Part shown: piece after piece, positions 31,451-40,313 of the stretch
Layout of the letters: each line of letters opens with the position of its first letter
Position numbering within the stretch: the first letter of the stretch is position 1
Assembly (NCBI GenBank): GCA_002364755.1
Contig: DEZI01000019.1
Location: 11,852-75,851, forward strand
DNA: 64,000 nt
Direction of reading: 5' to 3'
From: Stenotrophomonas maltophilia
GTDB taxonomy: Bacteria; Pseudomonadota; Gammaproteobacteria; Xanthomonadales; Xanthomonadaceae
The notes under the pieces: model-generated
Told to the model about the DNA's origin: nothing
Database searches by the model: none
The model's input: the letters and a program-made list of their open reading frames with translations, nothing else
Translations under genes and position numbers: made by a program

Positions 31451-32275
31451 TCAACCGGCCTGTTCGATCAGGTTGGCCAGTTCCTCGGCATCGAACCCGG
31501 CCAGCAGTCGGGCTTCAAGGTTGAACGGGCCGTGCAGGTAGCCGCCGGCGTATTCCAGCAGCAGTTCCTTGAAGCGTGCGCGCGGTTCAACGCCGGCACG
31601 TTCGCAGTACCAGCGGTACCAGCGCGAACCGGCGGCGACGTGCGCCACTTCCTCGCGCAGGATTACTTCCAGTACGTCGGCAGTTTCAGCGTCGCCGACG
31701 TTGCGCAGCTTCTCGATCATGCCCGGCGTCACATCCAGCCCGCGGGCTTCGAGCACGCGCGGCACCAGTGCCATGCGCGCCAGGCCATCGTGGGCGGTCT
31801 TCTCGCACATTTCCCACAGGCCGTTGTGCGCGGGGAAATCGGCGTATTCGTGGCCATGCACCTGCAGCCGCTCGCGCAGCAGCAGGAAGTGCCGCGACTC
31901 GTCATCGGCGCAGCTGACCCAGTCGGCATGGAACGCCGCCGGCAGGCCACGGAAGCGATACACCGCATCCCAGGCCAGGTCGATCGCGTTCAGTTCGATA
32001 TGGGCGATGGCGTGGATGAAAGCGGCGCGGCCTTCGACCCCGCCCAACCCGCGACGCGGCACCTGCCGCGGGTGTACCAGCACCAGCTGCGCGGGACGGC
32101 CGGGCATGCGGATCGCGTCGGGCGGCGGCGCGTCGGCGGCCACCTTCAGGCGGCCAGCACGGAACGCGGCCGCATAGGCCTGGGTCAGCGCGACCTTGCG
32201 CAGCGGGTCGGCTTCGGCAAGGCACTGCTGCGCAGCGCGCAGCAGGTCGCCACCGACGTTGGGGACATCCACCAC
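31451..32275 (-). CDS. DUF455 ferritin-like protein
   Basis: 274 residues, helical. The paired metal-ligand motifs of the ferritin-like fold can be seen: AFIHAIAHIELNAIDLAWDA (E..H, about 87-105), DDESRHFLLL, EKTAHDG and REEVAHVAAG. These fit the DUF455 group, a relative of MiaE. The function is unknown; a di-iron oxygenase is plausible. The start is a GTG at 32273-32275 with GAGG about ten bases upstream; no in-frame ATG lies nearby. It begins 10 bases after the purF stop on the same strand, so it is the last gene of the folC-to-purF run. Confidence 0.87.
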   Translation of the reverse strand: MVDVPNVGGDLLRAAQQCLAEADPLRKVALTQAYAAAFRAGRLKVAADAPPPDAIRMPGRPAQLVLVHPRQVPRRGLGGVEGRAAFIHAIAHIELNAIDLAWDAVYRFRGLPAAFHADWVSCADDESRHFLLLRERLQVHGHEYADFPAHNGLWEMCEKTAHDGLARMALVPRVLEARGLDVTPGMIEKLRNVGDAETADVLEVILREEVAHVAAGSRWYRWYCERAGVEPRARFKELLLEYAGGYLHGPFNLEARLLAGFDAEELANLIEQAG

Positions 32276-32285
32276 GGCCTGGGCC

Positions 32286-33752
32286 TCAGGCGCGGCGCTT
32301 GTGCTTGGCGTCGTCCGAACGCAGCTGCTGGATGCGCTCGAAGTAGCCCGGTTCGATGCCCGTCGGGTAATGGCCGTTGAAGCACGACGAATCGAAGCTG
32401 CGCAGCGCCGTGTTGCCTTCGCTCACCGCCGCTTCCATGTCCTCGATGTCCTGGTAGATCAGCCAGTCGCATCCCAGGTGGGCTTCGATCTCTTCCACCG
32501 TGCGGTTGTGCGCGACCAGTTCCTCGGCCGCCGGCATGTCGATGCCGTAGATGTTCGGGAACCGCACCGGCGGTGCAGCGCTGGCCAGGTAGACCTTGCG
32601 CGCGCCCGCGTCACGGGCCATCTGCACGATCTGCTGGCTGGTGGTGCCGCGCACGATCGAGTCGTCCACCAGCAGCACCACGCGGTTGCGGAACTCAAGG
32701 TGGATCGGGTTGAGCTTGCGGCGCACCGACTTCACCCGCTCACCCTGCCCCGGCATGATGAAGGTGCGGCCGATGTAGCGGTTCTTGATGAAGCCTTCGC
32801 GGTACTTCACGCCGAGCACGTTGGAGATTTCCAGCGCGGCATCGCGGGAGGTGTCCGGGATCGGGATGATCGTGTCGATGTCGTGGTCCGGGCGCAGGCG
32901 CAGGATCTTCTCGCCCAGCTTGATGCCCATGCGCATGCGCGCCTTGTGCACCGACACGTTGTCGATCATCGAATCGGGGCGCGCGAAGTACACGTACTCG
33001 AAGATGCACGGGGTGTGCTCGGCCGGCTCGGCGCAGATCTCCGAGAACAGTTCGCCACGCGCGGTGATCACCAGCGCCTCGCCCGGCTGCACGTCGCGCA
33101 CGCGCTGGAAGCCCAGCACGTCCAGCGCCGCCGATTCGGAGGCCACGATGTACTCGTCACCTTCGGCGTGGCTGCGCTTGCCCAGCACCAGCGGACGGAT
33201 GCCATGCGGATCGCGGAAGGCGACCAGGCCCAGGCCCAGCACCACGCTGACCACCGCATAGCCGCCCTTGCAGCGGCGGTGCACGCCGGCCACGGCGCGG
33301 ATGGCCGCTTCCGGGCTGAGCTGGCGCTGCTGCTCCAGTTCGTAGGCGAACACGTTCAGCAGCACTTCGCTGTCCGAATCGGTGTTGACGTTGCGGCGGT
33401 CCTGCTCGAACACCTGGCGACGCAGGTCCTCGGTGTTGATCAGGTTGCCGTTGTGGGCCAGCGCGATGCCGTACGGCGAATTGACGTAAAACGGCTGGGC
33501 CTCGTCCATGCCTTCCGAACCGGCAGTCGGGTAACGCACGTGGGCGATGCCGATGTTGCCTTCCAGGGTGGACATGGTGCGGGCGTCGAACACGTCGCGG
33601 ACCAGGCCGGTGGCCTTCTGTACCCGCAGGCGGCTGCCGCTGGCGGTGGCGATGCCTGCCGCGTCCTGGCCGCGATGCTGGAGGACGGTCAAGCCGTCAT
33701 ACAACTGCCCGGCGACGTTCTGGTTGCCGACGATTCCGACGATGCCACACAT
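32286..33752 (-). CDS. purF: Amidophosphoribosyltransferase
   Basis: 488 residues. The start Met is followed by the catalytic cysteine (MCGIVGIVGN), the Ntn glutaminase domain with LQHRGQDAAG, IAHVRYPTAGS and LAHNGNLIN, and the phosphoribosyltransferase domain with the PRPP loop VVLLVDDSIVRGTT. It catalyses the first committed step of purine synthesis, PRPP plus glutamine to phosphoribosylamine. No N-terminal propeptide is present, so the enzyme belongs to the form without processing. It lies downstream of cvpA with 59 bases between, the usual cvpA-purF order. Confidence 0.96.
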   Translation of the reverse strand: MCGIVGIVGNQNVAGQLYDGLTVLQHRGQDAAGIATASGSRLRVQKATGLVRDVFDARTMSTLEGNIGIAHVRYPTAGSEGMDEAQPFYVNSPYGIALAHNGNLINTEDLRRQVFEQDRRNVNTDSDSEVLLNVFAYELEQQRQLSPEAAIRAVAGVHRRCKGGYAVVSVVLGLGLVAFRDPHGIRPLVLGKRSHAEGDEYIVASESAALDVLGFQRVRDVQPGEALVITARGELFSEICAEPAEHTPCIFEYVYFARPDSMIDNVSVHKARMRMGIKLGEKILRLRPDHDIDTIIPIPDTSRDAALEISNVLGVKYREGFIKNRYIGRTFIMPGQGERVKSVRRKLNPIHLEFRNRVVLLVDDSIVRGTTSQQIVQMARDAGARKVYLASAAPPVRFPNIYGIDMPAAEELVAHNRTVEEIEAHLGCDWLIYQDIEDMEAAVSEGNTALRSFDSSCFNGHYPTGIEPGYFERIQQLRSDDAKHKRRA

Positions 33753-33811
33753 GGTGCGAGGTCTCCGCTGGGCATGCGCCCAGTTACAGGGAAGGTGGCC
33801 ATGCCTGGCCT

Positions 33812-34564
33812 TCAGTGATCGCCGCGCCTGCGGTCGACGTTGGCCGGATCGTCCGGCTCGATGTTGCCTGGCAGTGCTGGGGCATCCGGGCGCACTTCGG
33901 CCGGATCATGTTCGCTGCCCTGTTCCGCTTTCGCAGGCCGCAGCCATCCGCTGCCCGCCACTACCTGGTTGAGGATGCCATTATCGCCTGTCGCGCCCGG
34001 CTTGCCCAACCCGGCGCCCGCGTTCTTGCCCATTTCCATCAACGCAGATGGGGACAAAGTATCCACTGGCAAGGCCTTGGGCAGCAGATCGGCGCCCGGT
34101 ACCTCCCACTGCGGCAGCTTGCTGTTCATCCAGGCTACGGCCGGGTTCAGCACCGCGCGCAGGCTGGAGTTGCGCCAGGACGGCTCGGCGGTCAACGGGG
34201 TGAAGCTGCCCAGCAGCAACAGGATGGCCGCGATCAGCCCGCCGCGCACGGTGCCCAGCACCCCGCCCAGCAGGCGGTCCAGGCTGCCCAGCATGTTGCG
34301 GTGGACGATGTGCTTGATGACCATGCCGATGACCGCGACCACCAGCATCACGCCGATGCCGACGCCCAGGTAGCCACCGATGAAGTGCTCGCCGCCCGGT
34401 GCGGCCGGGGCCGACCACCAGCGCGCAGCATCACTGCCGAAGGCAAAGGCCGCCCAGGCGGCGACCAGCCACGAGACGGTGCCGATGACGATGCTCACGA
34501 AGCCGCGCAGCAAGCCGAGCAGGGCCGAGGCGGCAATCACGAACAGCAGCACCACGTCGATCAT
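33812..34564 (-). CDS. cvpA: CvpA family membrane protein
   Basis: 250 residues with four hydrophobic segments (VVLLFVIAASALLGLLRGF, VIGTVSWLVAAWAAFAF, LGVGIGVMLVVAVIGMVI, GGLIAAILLLLGSF) in the first 125 residues. The conserved DRLLGGVLGTVRG lies between the third and fourth. The long hydrophilic C-terminal half is rich in Pro and Asp. CvpA is required for colicin V production in E. coli and linked to envelope homeostasis elsewhere. The ATG at 34562-34564 has GGAG nine bases upstream. Confidence 0.92.
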   Translation of the reverse strand: MIDVVLLFVIAASALLGLLRGFVSIVIGTVSWLVAAWAAFAFGSDAARWWSAPAAPGGEHFIGGYLGVGIGVMLVVAVIGMVIKHIVHRNMLGSLDRLLGGVLGTVRGGLIAAILLLLGSFTPLTAEPSWRNSSLRAVLNPAVAWMNSKLPQWEVPGADLLPKALPVDTLSPSALMEMGKNAGAGLGKPGATGDNGILNQVVAGSGWLRPAKAEQGSEHDPAEVRPDAPALPGNIEPDDPANVDRRRGDH

Positions 34565-34610
34565 GGCGCCCCGCTCCTTCGGCGGCGCTGGCAACGGGGC
34601 TGCGGGCAGG

Positions 34611-35645
34611 TCATGGGTGCGGGCGCACCATGCCGGCCACGCCGACCTTGGCGGCGACCTGCGCCTTCAGCTGTTCGGCATCGGCGCGGTTGGCCACCGG
34701 CCCGACCCGCACCCGGTGCAGGGTGCCCTTGTCGGTGCGGACCTGCTCGACGAAGGCGCTGAAACCAGCGGCGCGGACCTTGTCGCGCAACGCGTTGGCA
34801 TCGTTGGCCTGGCCGAACGCGCCCAGCTGCACGGCGAAGCCGACACCGCTGGCAGCCGGGGCGGCCGGCGTGGCCGGGGCCTCGGGCTTGCTGGCCGTGG
34901 CTTCCGGCTTGGGCTGCGGCTTGGCCGGTTCCGGCTTGGGCTGCTGCTTGGGTGCTTCCGGCTTGGCGACCGGCGGCGCTGCGGCGGTCGGGGTGCTGGC
35001 CGGCAGGCTCTCGCTACGCACCGGGTTGCCGGCAGCCGTCGGCGACGGCGCAGCGACCGGGGTGCTGGCGCTGGGTGCGGCCGGGGTGGCGGCCACGGCC
35101 GAAGACGGCGCGGCGCTGGCGTCCAGGGTGATCACTTCGGCCTTCACGTCACCACGGACCTTGACGGCCTGCAGGCGTGCGGCTTCGGCCTGCGCGCGGT
35201 CGGCATACGGCCCCACGCGCACGCGCCAGGCCGGGCGGCCATTGATCGATGCGGTTTCGGTGAAGCCCGGCAGCTGCGAACGCTTCAGGTAGGCGATGAC
35301 GGCATCGGCATCGGCCTGGCTGCCGTAAGCACCGAAGGTGACTGCGTAATTGCCGGCAGCGACAGCCGGCGAGGTATCGACGGTGGGCGGGGTGGCCGGC
35401 GCGGCAGCCTCCTCGACCGGCTTGGCCTGGCCACTCTGCAGGCCGGTGGCGCCACCGGCAGGGGCGACCAGCGGCAGCTCACGGGTTTCGAACTGGCCAT
35501 CGCCCGGCGCGTCGGGCGCGGCGATCGGCACATTGGCCACGCCACTGTCCGGGGCAGGCCCCTTGACCAGCATCGGCAGGAAAATCACGGCCAAGGCCAC
35601 CAGGACGATGGCACCAATCAGACGCTGTTTCAGAGGCGTATCCAC
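34611..35645 (-). CDS. SPOR-domain membrane protein, DedD-like
   Basis: 344 residues from a GTG at 35643-35645 (MDTPLKQRLIGAIVLVAL), with one transmembrane segment at about 8-26. Two SPOR-like peptidoglycan-binding repeats follow: one at about 65-135 (AVTFGAYGSQADADAVIAYL) and one at the C-terminus (VGFAVQLGAFGQANDANAL). A Pro/Ala/Lys-rich linker with KPEP-type repeats separates them. SPOR domains bind denuded glycan strands at the division site. The position between folC and cvpA matches dedD of E. coli, but the double SPOR is different, so I leave the symbol blank. No ribosome binding site is visible before the GTG. Confidence 0.88.
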   Translation of the reverse strand: MDTPLKQRLIGAIVLVALAVIFLPMLVKGPAPDSGVANVPIAAPDAPGDGQFETRELPLVAPAGGATGLQSGQAKPVEEAAAPATPPTVDTSPAVAAGNYAVTFGAYGSQADADAVIAYLKRSQLPGFTETASINGRPAWRVRVGPYADRAQAEAARLQAVKVRGDVKAEVITLDASAAPSSAVAATPAAPSASTPVAAPSPTAAGNPVRSESLPASTPTAAAPPVAKPEAPKQQPKPEPAKPQPKPEATASKPEAPATPAAPAASGVGFAVQLGAFGQANDANALRDKVRAAGFSAFVEQVRTDKGTLHRVRVGPVANRADAEQLKAQVAAKVGVAGMVRPHP

Positions 35646-35724
35646 GTGAGGCAGGCGACAGGGCGGAGAAGGGTCGATTATACGGGTGCCGGAGCAGACG
35701 GCGTCGGCGCTGGCTGAACGCGGA

Positions 35725-36996
35725 TCAGGAACGGTCCTGCAGCCACTGCAGCGCGGCGGCAGCGGTGTGGAACGAGCCGAACACCAGCACCCGGTCACCG
35801 CGCCCGGCCTGGGCCAGCACCTGCTGCAGCGCCTGTTCGACGCTTTCGGCCAGTGTGGCGGTGGCGGCCGGCGTATCGGCCAGGCGCGCCTGCAGCTGCT
35901 GCGCGGTCTGCCCACGCGGCCCTTCAAGGCCGGCCAGGGTCCACTGCGCGACGCTGTCCTGCAGCGCCTGCACCACGCCAACGGCGTCCTTGTCCTGCAG
36001 CGCCGCGTACACCGCCAGGGTGCGGCCGGGCGCCACTGCGGCGTTCAGCGCGCGCGCCAGCTGGCCGGCGGCCTGCGGGTTGTGGCCGACGTCCACGCGG
36101 ATCTGCACGCCGTCGCGCTCGAAGGCCTGCATGCGGCCTGCAATGCGCGCGGCAGCGATGCCCGCGGCCCAGGCGGCACGCGGCACCGGCTTGTCCAGCG
36201 CGCGCAGCGCCGCAATGGCAGCACCGGCATTGGCCAGCTGGATCGGGCCGGCCAGGGCCGGGGTCGGCAGTTCCATGCGCAGGCCGACATCGCGCCAGCG
36301 CCAGCGCTGGGCGTCGATCGGCTCGTAGAAATAGTCACTGCCGCCGCGGATGGCATTGGCGCCCACCAGGTAGGCGCGTGCCAGCACGCTGGACGGCGGA
36401 TCGGTCTCGCCCAGGATCACCGGCTTCCAGCCGCGGATGATGCCGGCCTTCTCGGTGCCGATCGCCTCGCGGTCCTGGCCCAGCCACTCGGCATGGTCGA
36501 TGTCCACGGTGGTGATGACCGAGACGTCGGCATCGATGATGTTGACCGCATCCAAGCGGCCGCCCAGGCCCACTTCGAGCACGGCCAGGTCCAGCCCGGC
36601 ATCGGCGAACAGCTGCAGCGCGGCCAGCGTGCCGTACTCGAAATAGGTCAGGGTGATGTCACCGCGCGCCGCTTCCACCGTGTTGAACGCCGCGACCAGC
36701 GCGGCGTCGTCCACGTCCTGGCCATCGATGCGCACCCGCTCGTTGTAGCGCAGCAGGTGCGGCGAGGTGTACGCGCCGACCTTCCAGCCGGCGGCACGGC
36801 CGATGGCCTCGATGAAAGCAACCGTGGAGCCCTTGCCGTTGGTGCCACCGACCACGATGGTGTGCCCGGCCGGTGCGCCCAGGCCCATTGCCGTGGCCAC
36901 TGCGCGCACGCGCTCCAGGCCCATGTCGATGGTCGCCGGGTGCTGGCGTTCAATGTAGTCCAGCCAGTCGGCCAGGGTGGTCGGGGTGTTCGTCAC
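35725..36996 (-). CDS. folC: Bifunctional folylpolyglutamate/dihydrofolate synthase
   Basis: 423 residues from a GTG at 36994-36996 (MTNTPTTLADWLDYIERQHP). The Mur-ligase type domain has the P-loop VVGGTNGKGSTVAFIE, GAYTSPHLLRYNERVRI, LEVGLGGRLDAVN and the C-terminal DVGHNPQAA. It adds glutamates to folates and makes dihydrofolate from dihydropteroate. The frame extends 68 codons upstream into the phosphatase gene without support. It is followed by the SPOR and cvpA genes in the common folC-dedD-cvpA-purF order, with a 79-base gap to the next gene. Confidence 0.95.
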   Translation of the reverse strand: MTNTPTTLADWLDYIERQHPATIDMGLERVRAVATAMGLGAPAGHTIVVGGTNGKGSTVAFIEAIGRAAGWKVGAYTSPHLLRYNERVRIDGQDVDDAALVAAFNTVEAARGDITLTYFEYGTLAALQLFADAGLDLAVLEVGLGGRLDAVNIIDADVSVITTVDIDHAEWLGQDREAIGTEKAGIIRGWKPVILGETDPPSSVLARAYLVGANAIRGGSDYFYEPIDAQRWRWRDVGLRMELPTPALAGPIQLANAGAAIAALRALDKPVPRAAWAAGIAAARIAGRMQAFERDGVQIRVDVGHNPQAAGQLARALNAAVAPGRTLAVYAALQDKDAVGVVQALQDSVAQWTLAGLEGPRGQTAQQLQARLADTPAATATLAESVEQALQQVLAQAGRGDRVLVFGSFHTAAAALQWLQDRS

Positions 36997-37031
36997 GGCA
37001 GCGGTTCCAGCAGAAGCAGGTGGTTCGGGAA

Positions 37032-37676
37032 TCAGAGGGCGCGGTGCTTGGCTTCGCCGAAGAACGGCGTGTGGTGGGCGCAGTCGTTCAGGCGCACCAC
37101 TTCCAGGTTGTCCAGGTCGGGGCCTTCGAGCAGGTTCAGGGTGGTCGGCGCCTGGCGGAAGGTCCACAGGCGGGAAATCGGCAGGCCGAGCACCTTGCAC
37201 AGGATCACCCGGTTGACCGCGTCATGGGCGACCACCAGCAGGGTGTCGTGCTCGCCGAGGCCTTCGGCGGCACGCGCCAGGCCACGCCAGCTGCGCTCGA
37301 GCACCAGGCGCAGCGATTCGCCGCCGGGCATCAGCACGGTATCGGGTTCCTCGCGCCAGGCCTTCAGGCGCGACGGGTCTTTTTCATTGATCTCGCTGGC
37401 CAGCAGGCCTTCCCACTCACCGTGGGCGATTTCCTGCAGTTCCGGTTCGGTCTGCAGCATAGCGGCGCGGTCGGCACCGAGGGCGAGCTGGGCGGTCAGC
37501 TGGGCGCGCGACAGCGGCGAGGCCACCGCACGGGTGATGTCCACCGAGGCGAGACGGGCGCCCAAAGCCTGGGCCTGGGCTTCGCCGATGGGCGAAAGCG
37601 GGATGTCGATCTGGCCCTGGTAGCGGCCTTCGGCGTTCCACGGCGTTTCGCCGTGACGGGCAAGCAGGATGCGCAT
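37032..37676 (-). CDS. Histidine phosphatase family protein (phosphoglycerate mutase-like)
   Basis: 214 residues. The catalytic motif LLARHGETPWN (His8) is at the start. The second half holds PELQEIAHGEWEGL and the second histidine in LLVVAHDAVNRV. Its size suits the broad-specificity phosphatase or alpha-ribazole phosphatase group; no cobalamin genes are nearby, so the substrate stays open. The ATG at 37674-37676 has only a distant AGGA. It lies 35 bases before folC on the same strand and probably starts that operon. Confidence 0.88.
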   Translation of the reverse strand: MRILLARHGETPWNAEGRYQGQIDIPLSPIGEAQAQALGARLASVDITRAVASPLSRAQLTAQLALGADRAAMLQTEPELQEIAHGEWEGLLASEINEKDPSRLKAWREEPDTVLMPGGESLRLVLERSWRGLARAAEGLGEHDTLLVVAHDAVNRVILCKVLGLPISRLWTFRQAPTTLNLLEGPDLDNLEVVRLNDCAHHTPFFGEAKHRAL

Positions 37677-37783
37677 GCGAACAAGGGGTCCTGGGGGAGG
37701 AGGAGTCCACGCTCGTTCACATCCTGTGAAGTACGCGGAACAGGGATGATACCTGTTCGGCGGACCGGGCCGGTCGGGGCATG

Positions 37784-37812
37784 AAAAAACCCCGCGACCA
37801 GGGTCGCGGGGC
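37784..37812 (-). terminator. Rho-independent terminator of the S46 peptidase gene
   Basis: On the minus strand CCCCGCGACC/GGTCGCGGGG is followed by TTTTTT. It lies between the peptidase stop and the phosphatase start. Confidence 0.9.
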
Positions 37813-37838
37813 TTCAGGTTTGAACACCGATTGCGCCA

Positions 37839-37861
37839 GTAGATCCACGCCATGCGTGGAT
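37839..37861. repeat. SMAG stem-loop
   Basis: GTAG-ATCCACGC-CAT-GCGTGGAT. With its next 14 bases (TGCTCCGCCCGG) it is repeated at 37886. Confidence 0.85.
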
Positions 37862-37885
37862 GCTCCGCCCGGTTCGGCCCGGTCA

Positions 37886-37908
37886 GTAGATCCACGCCAT
37901 GCGTGGAT
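37886..37908. repeat. SMAG stem-loop
   Basis: Identical to the element 47 bases upstream, including the flanking TGCTCCGCCCGG, so this is a recent tandem duplication. Confidence 0.85.
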
Positions 37909-37926
37909 GCTCCGCCCGGTGGCGTT

Positions 37927-37948
37927 GCCGGCCAGCGGCCGGCACTAC
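37927..37948. repeat. SMAG-like stem-loop, reverse
   Basis: GCCGGCCAGCGGCCGGCA-CTAC, one base beyond the peptidase stop codon. Confidence 0.75.
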
Positions 37949-37949
37949 C

Positions 37950-40112
37950 TTACTTCGCCAGGTTCAGTTCCTTCAGCAGCTGCGGCGCCGGCGCCACTTC
38001 CTGCATGATCCACTGCATGTAGCGGCTGTCCACGGCAATCATGCGGGTCATCACCGGGTCGAACACCCAGTTGGAGCTGACCGATTCCCAGTTGCCGTCG
38101 AAGGCCAGGCCGACCAGCTTGCCGTGCGCGTCCAGCACCGGCGAACCGGAGTTGCCGCCGGTGATGTCCAGGTTGGACAGGAAGTTCACCGGCACCGAGC
38201 CAATGCGCTTGTCTTCCAGGCCGCCGTAACGCTTGGCCTTGACCGCATCGAGCAGCGCCTTCGGCGAATCGAACGGATCTTCCCCGGTTTCCTTGGCGGC
38301 GACGCCTTCCAGGGTGGTGAACGGGGTGTACTGCACGCCGTCCTTGCCATAGCCCATGACGTTGCCGAAGGTGATGCGCAGCGACAGGTTGGCGTCCGGG
38401 TAGACGAACTCGCCCTGGCTCTTCTTGTAGTCGGCCACGGCCTGCAGGTACAGCGGACGGGCGGTCAGCGATTCGCCTTCGCGGATCTTGCGCTGTTCTT
38501 CCTGCTTCAGCAGCGCCGGCATGACGGCCACGGCGTACTGGATGGCCGGATCGGTGCTGGCTTCGAAGGCGGAACGGTCGGCGGTGAACCACTTCAGGCG
38601 CGTATCGAGGCTGCCCAGCTGGGTGCCCGACAGCTTGCCGACCAGCGACTTCACGGCGGCCTCGTCGCTGCCACCCAGCCACGTGTTCAGGACTTCGTTG
38701 TCACGCTGCGCAGCCGGCAGGGTGACGTACTGGTCCAGCCAGTAGGTCTGCAGCTGCTGGTCCATCTTCGCCACGTAGCGCCGGTCCATCTGCTTCAGGC
38801 CACCTTCGATGGTGGTCAGGTCGCGCTGCTGGTAGCCGGCTTCGCGTTCGGCGTCCGGCTTGCTGCGCTCGATCGACAGGCGGTACAGGGTGATGGCGGC
38901 GCTGACGGCCGAGGTGTTGTTGAACTGCGACACGAACAGGTCGCGCTCACGCGTGGCCTTGCTGGTGTCCAGGTGCTTGAGCAGCTGCGCGTGCGCGGCC
39001 AGGGCCGGCTTGCCGGCGGCACCCTGCTTCCTCAGCCAGGCCAGCACGGCGGCTTCTTCGGCCTGCTTCTGGCCGGCCGCGTCGATGCGCTTGAAGCCTT
39101 CCAGCTGGCCCAGGTAATTCTTGGCCACGTTGTTCATGCTGGCGGCGGTGGCGGCGTACTTCACCTTCACGTCCGGGTCGGCCTTGCCGGCCTCGTCGAT
39201 CATCTTCAGCACCGCGTTGTAGTGGCGGGCGATGGTCGGGTAGGTAAAGCTGGCGGTCTCGTTGAACTCACCGGCCAGGGCGTAGCGGTTGGTGCGGCCC
39301 GGGTAGCCGGCCACCATCACGAAGTCGTCGGCACCCAGCGGCTGGTCGGCGAACTTCAGGAAGTGCTTGGGCTGGTAGGGCACGTTGTCGGCCGAGAATG
39401 CCGCCGGCTTGCCGTCCTTGCCGACATAGGCGCGATAGAACGAGAAATCGCCGGTGTGGCGCGGCCACATCCAGTTGTCGATGTCGCCACCGAACTTGCC
39501 GACGCTGCCCGGGGGCGCGTAGACCAGGCGCACGTCCTTGATTTCCATGTTGCGGAACAGGCGGTAGGTGTTGCCGCCGCTGAACGAGTACAGGCGGCAG
39601 CGGAAGCCGGCATCGGCTTCACAGGCGGCGACCTGTGCCTTGTCGAAGGCATCCAGGGCGCGGCTGCGGGCCAGCGGATCCTTGCCGGCGGCAGCGATGG
39701 CAGCCTTGGCCTGGGCGGTGACGTCGGTGATCTGGTCGAGCACGAACACGCGGGCGTTCGGGCCGGCGCTCAGTTCGTCGCTGAGCGTGGGCGCGTTGAA
39801 GCCGTCCTTGATCAGGTTCTTCTGCGCGGTCGAGTTCAGCTGGATGGCGCCGTAGGCACAGTGGTGGTTGGTGACCACCAGGCCCTGCGGGGACACGAAG
39901 CTGGCGGTGCAGCCGCCGAGCGCGACCACCGCGCCCATCGGGTCGCCGGTCAGGTCGGCCAGCTGTTCAGGGGACAGCTTGAGGCCGGCCTTCTGCAGCG
40001 GGCCGGCGATTTCCGGCAGCTGCTGCGGCACCCACATGCCTTCGGCGGCATGGGCGACCTGGACCAGCCCGAGGCTGGCGACGACGGAGAATGCAAGCAG
40101 GTTCGAGCGCAT
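37950..40112 (-). CDS. S46 family dipeptidyl-peptidase (DPP7/DPP11 group), exported
   Basis: 720 residues from the ATG at 40110-40112. A signal peptide ends near QVAHAAEG. The trypsin-like halves carry the histidine in VVTNHHCAYGAI (His83/84), an aspartate expected near 225 (GGDIDNWMWPRHTGD), and the serine in ITGGNSGSPVLD (Ser655), with a large helical domain between. S46 enzymes release dipeptides from peptide N-termini in the periplasm and support growth on peptides in non-fermenters such as Pseudoxanthomonas and Stenotrophomonas. The DPP7 versus DPP11 specificity is not assigned. The open frame goes far upstream on the antisense of tdh without support. Confidence 0.93.
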   Translation of the reverse strand: MRSNLLAFSVVASLGLVQVAHAAEGMWVPQQLPEIAGPLQKAGLKLSPEQLADLTGDPMGAVVALGGCTASFVSPQGLVVTNHHCAYGAIQLNSTAQKNLIKDGFNAPTLSDELSAGPNARVFVLDQITDVTAQAKAAIAAAGKDPLARSRALDAFDKAQVAACEADAGFRCRLYSFSGGNTYRLFRNMEIKDVRLVYAPPGSVGKFGGDIDNWMWPRHTGDFSFYRAYVGKDGKPAAFSADNVPYQPKHFLKFADQPLGADDFVMVAGYPGRTNRYALAGEFNETASFTYPTIARHYNAVLKMIDEAGKADPDVKVKYAATAASMNNVAKNYLGQLEGFKRIDAAGQKQAEEAAVLAWLRKQGAAGKPALAAHAQLLKHLDTSKATRERDLFVSQFNNTSAVSAAITLYRLSIERSKPDAEREAGYQQRDLTTIEGGLKQMDRRYVAKMDQQLQTYWLDQYVTLPAAQRDNEVLNTWLGGSDEAAVKSLVGKLSGTQLGSLDTRLKWFTADRSAFEASTDPAIQYAVAVMPALLKQEEQRKIREGESLTARPLYLQAVADYKKSQGEFVYPDANLSLRITFGNVMGYGKDGVQYTPFTTLEGVAAKETGEDPFDSPKALLDAVKAKRYGGLEDKRIGSVPVNFLSNLDITGGNSGSPVLDAHGKLVGLAFDGNWESVSSNWVFDPVMTRMIAVDSRYMQWIMQEVAPAPQLLKELNLAK

Positions 40113-40203
40113 GGAGCGGCCCCTGGTGAAAGAACCGCCGAGTGTAGCCCAGCCCCCTGTCCCGCCCCGATCCCCGGAAGTCATGGGCCGCCCCACTGGC
40201 CTC

Positions 40204-40226
40204 CGCCGGGCACGGCCCGGCGCTAC
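40204..40226. repeat. SMAG stem-loop, reverse
   Basis: CGCCGGGC-ACG-GCCCGGCG-CTAC between the divergent peptidase and tdh genes. Confidence 0.82.
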
Positions 40227-40277
40227 CGGGAGCCCCAAAGCACCCGCAGCGCAACATGGGAATTCCGCGCAGCCCTC

Positions 40278-40283
40278 TATAAT
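40278..40283 (+). promoter_or_regulatory. Consensus -10 box of tdh
   Basis: A perfect TATAAT 30 bases before the tdh ATG. No good -35 is seen (CATGGG at 17-base spacing). Confidence 0.55.
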
Positions 40284-40313
40284 CCGCGTTTTCCCCCTGA
40301 TGAGTTCCACCCG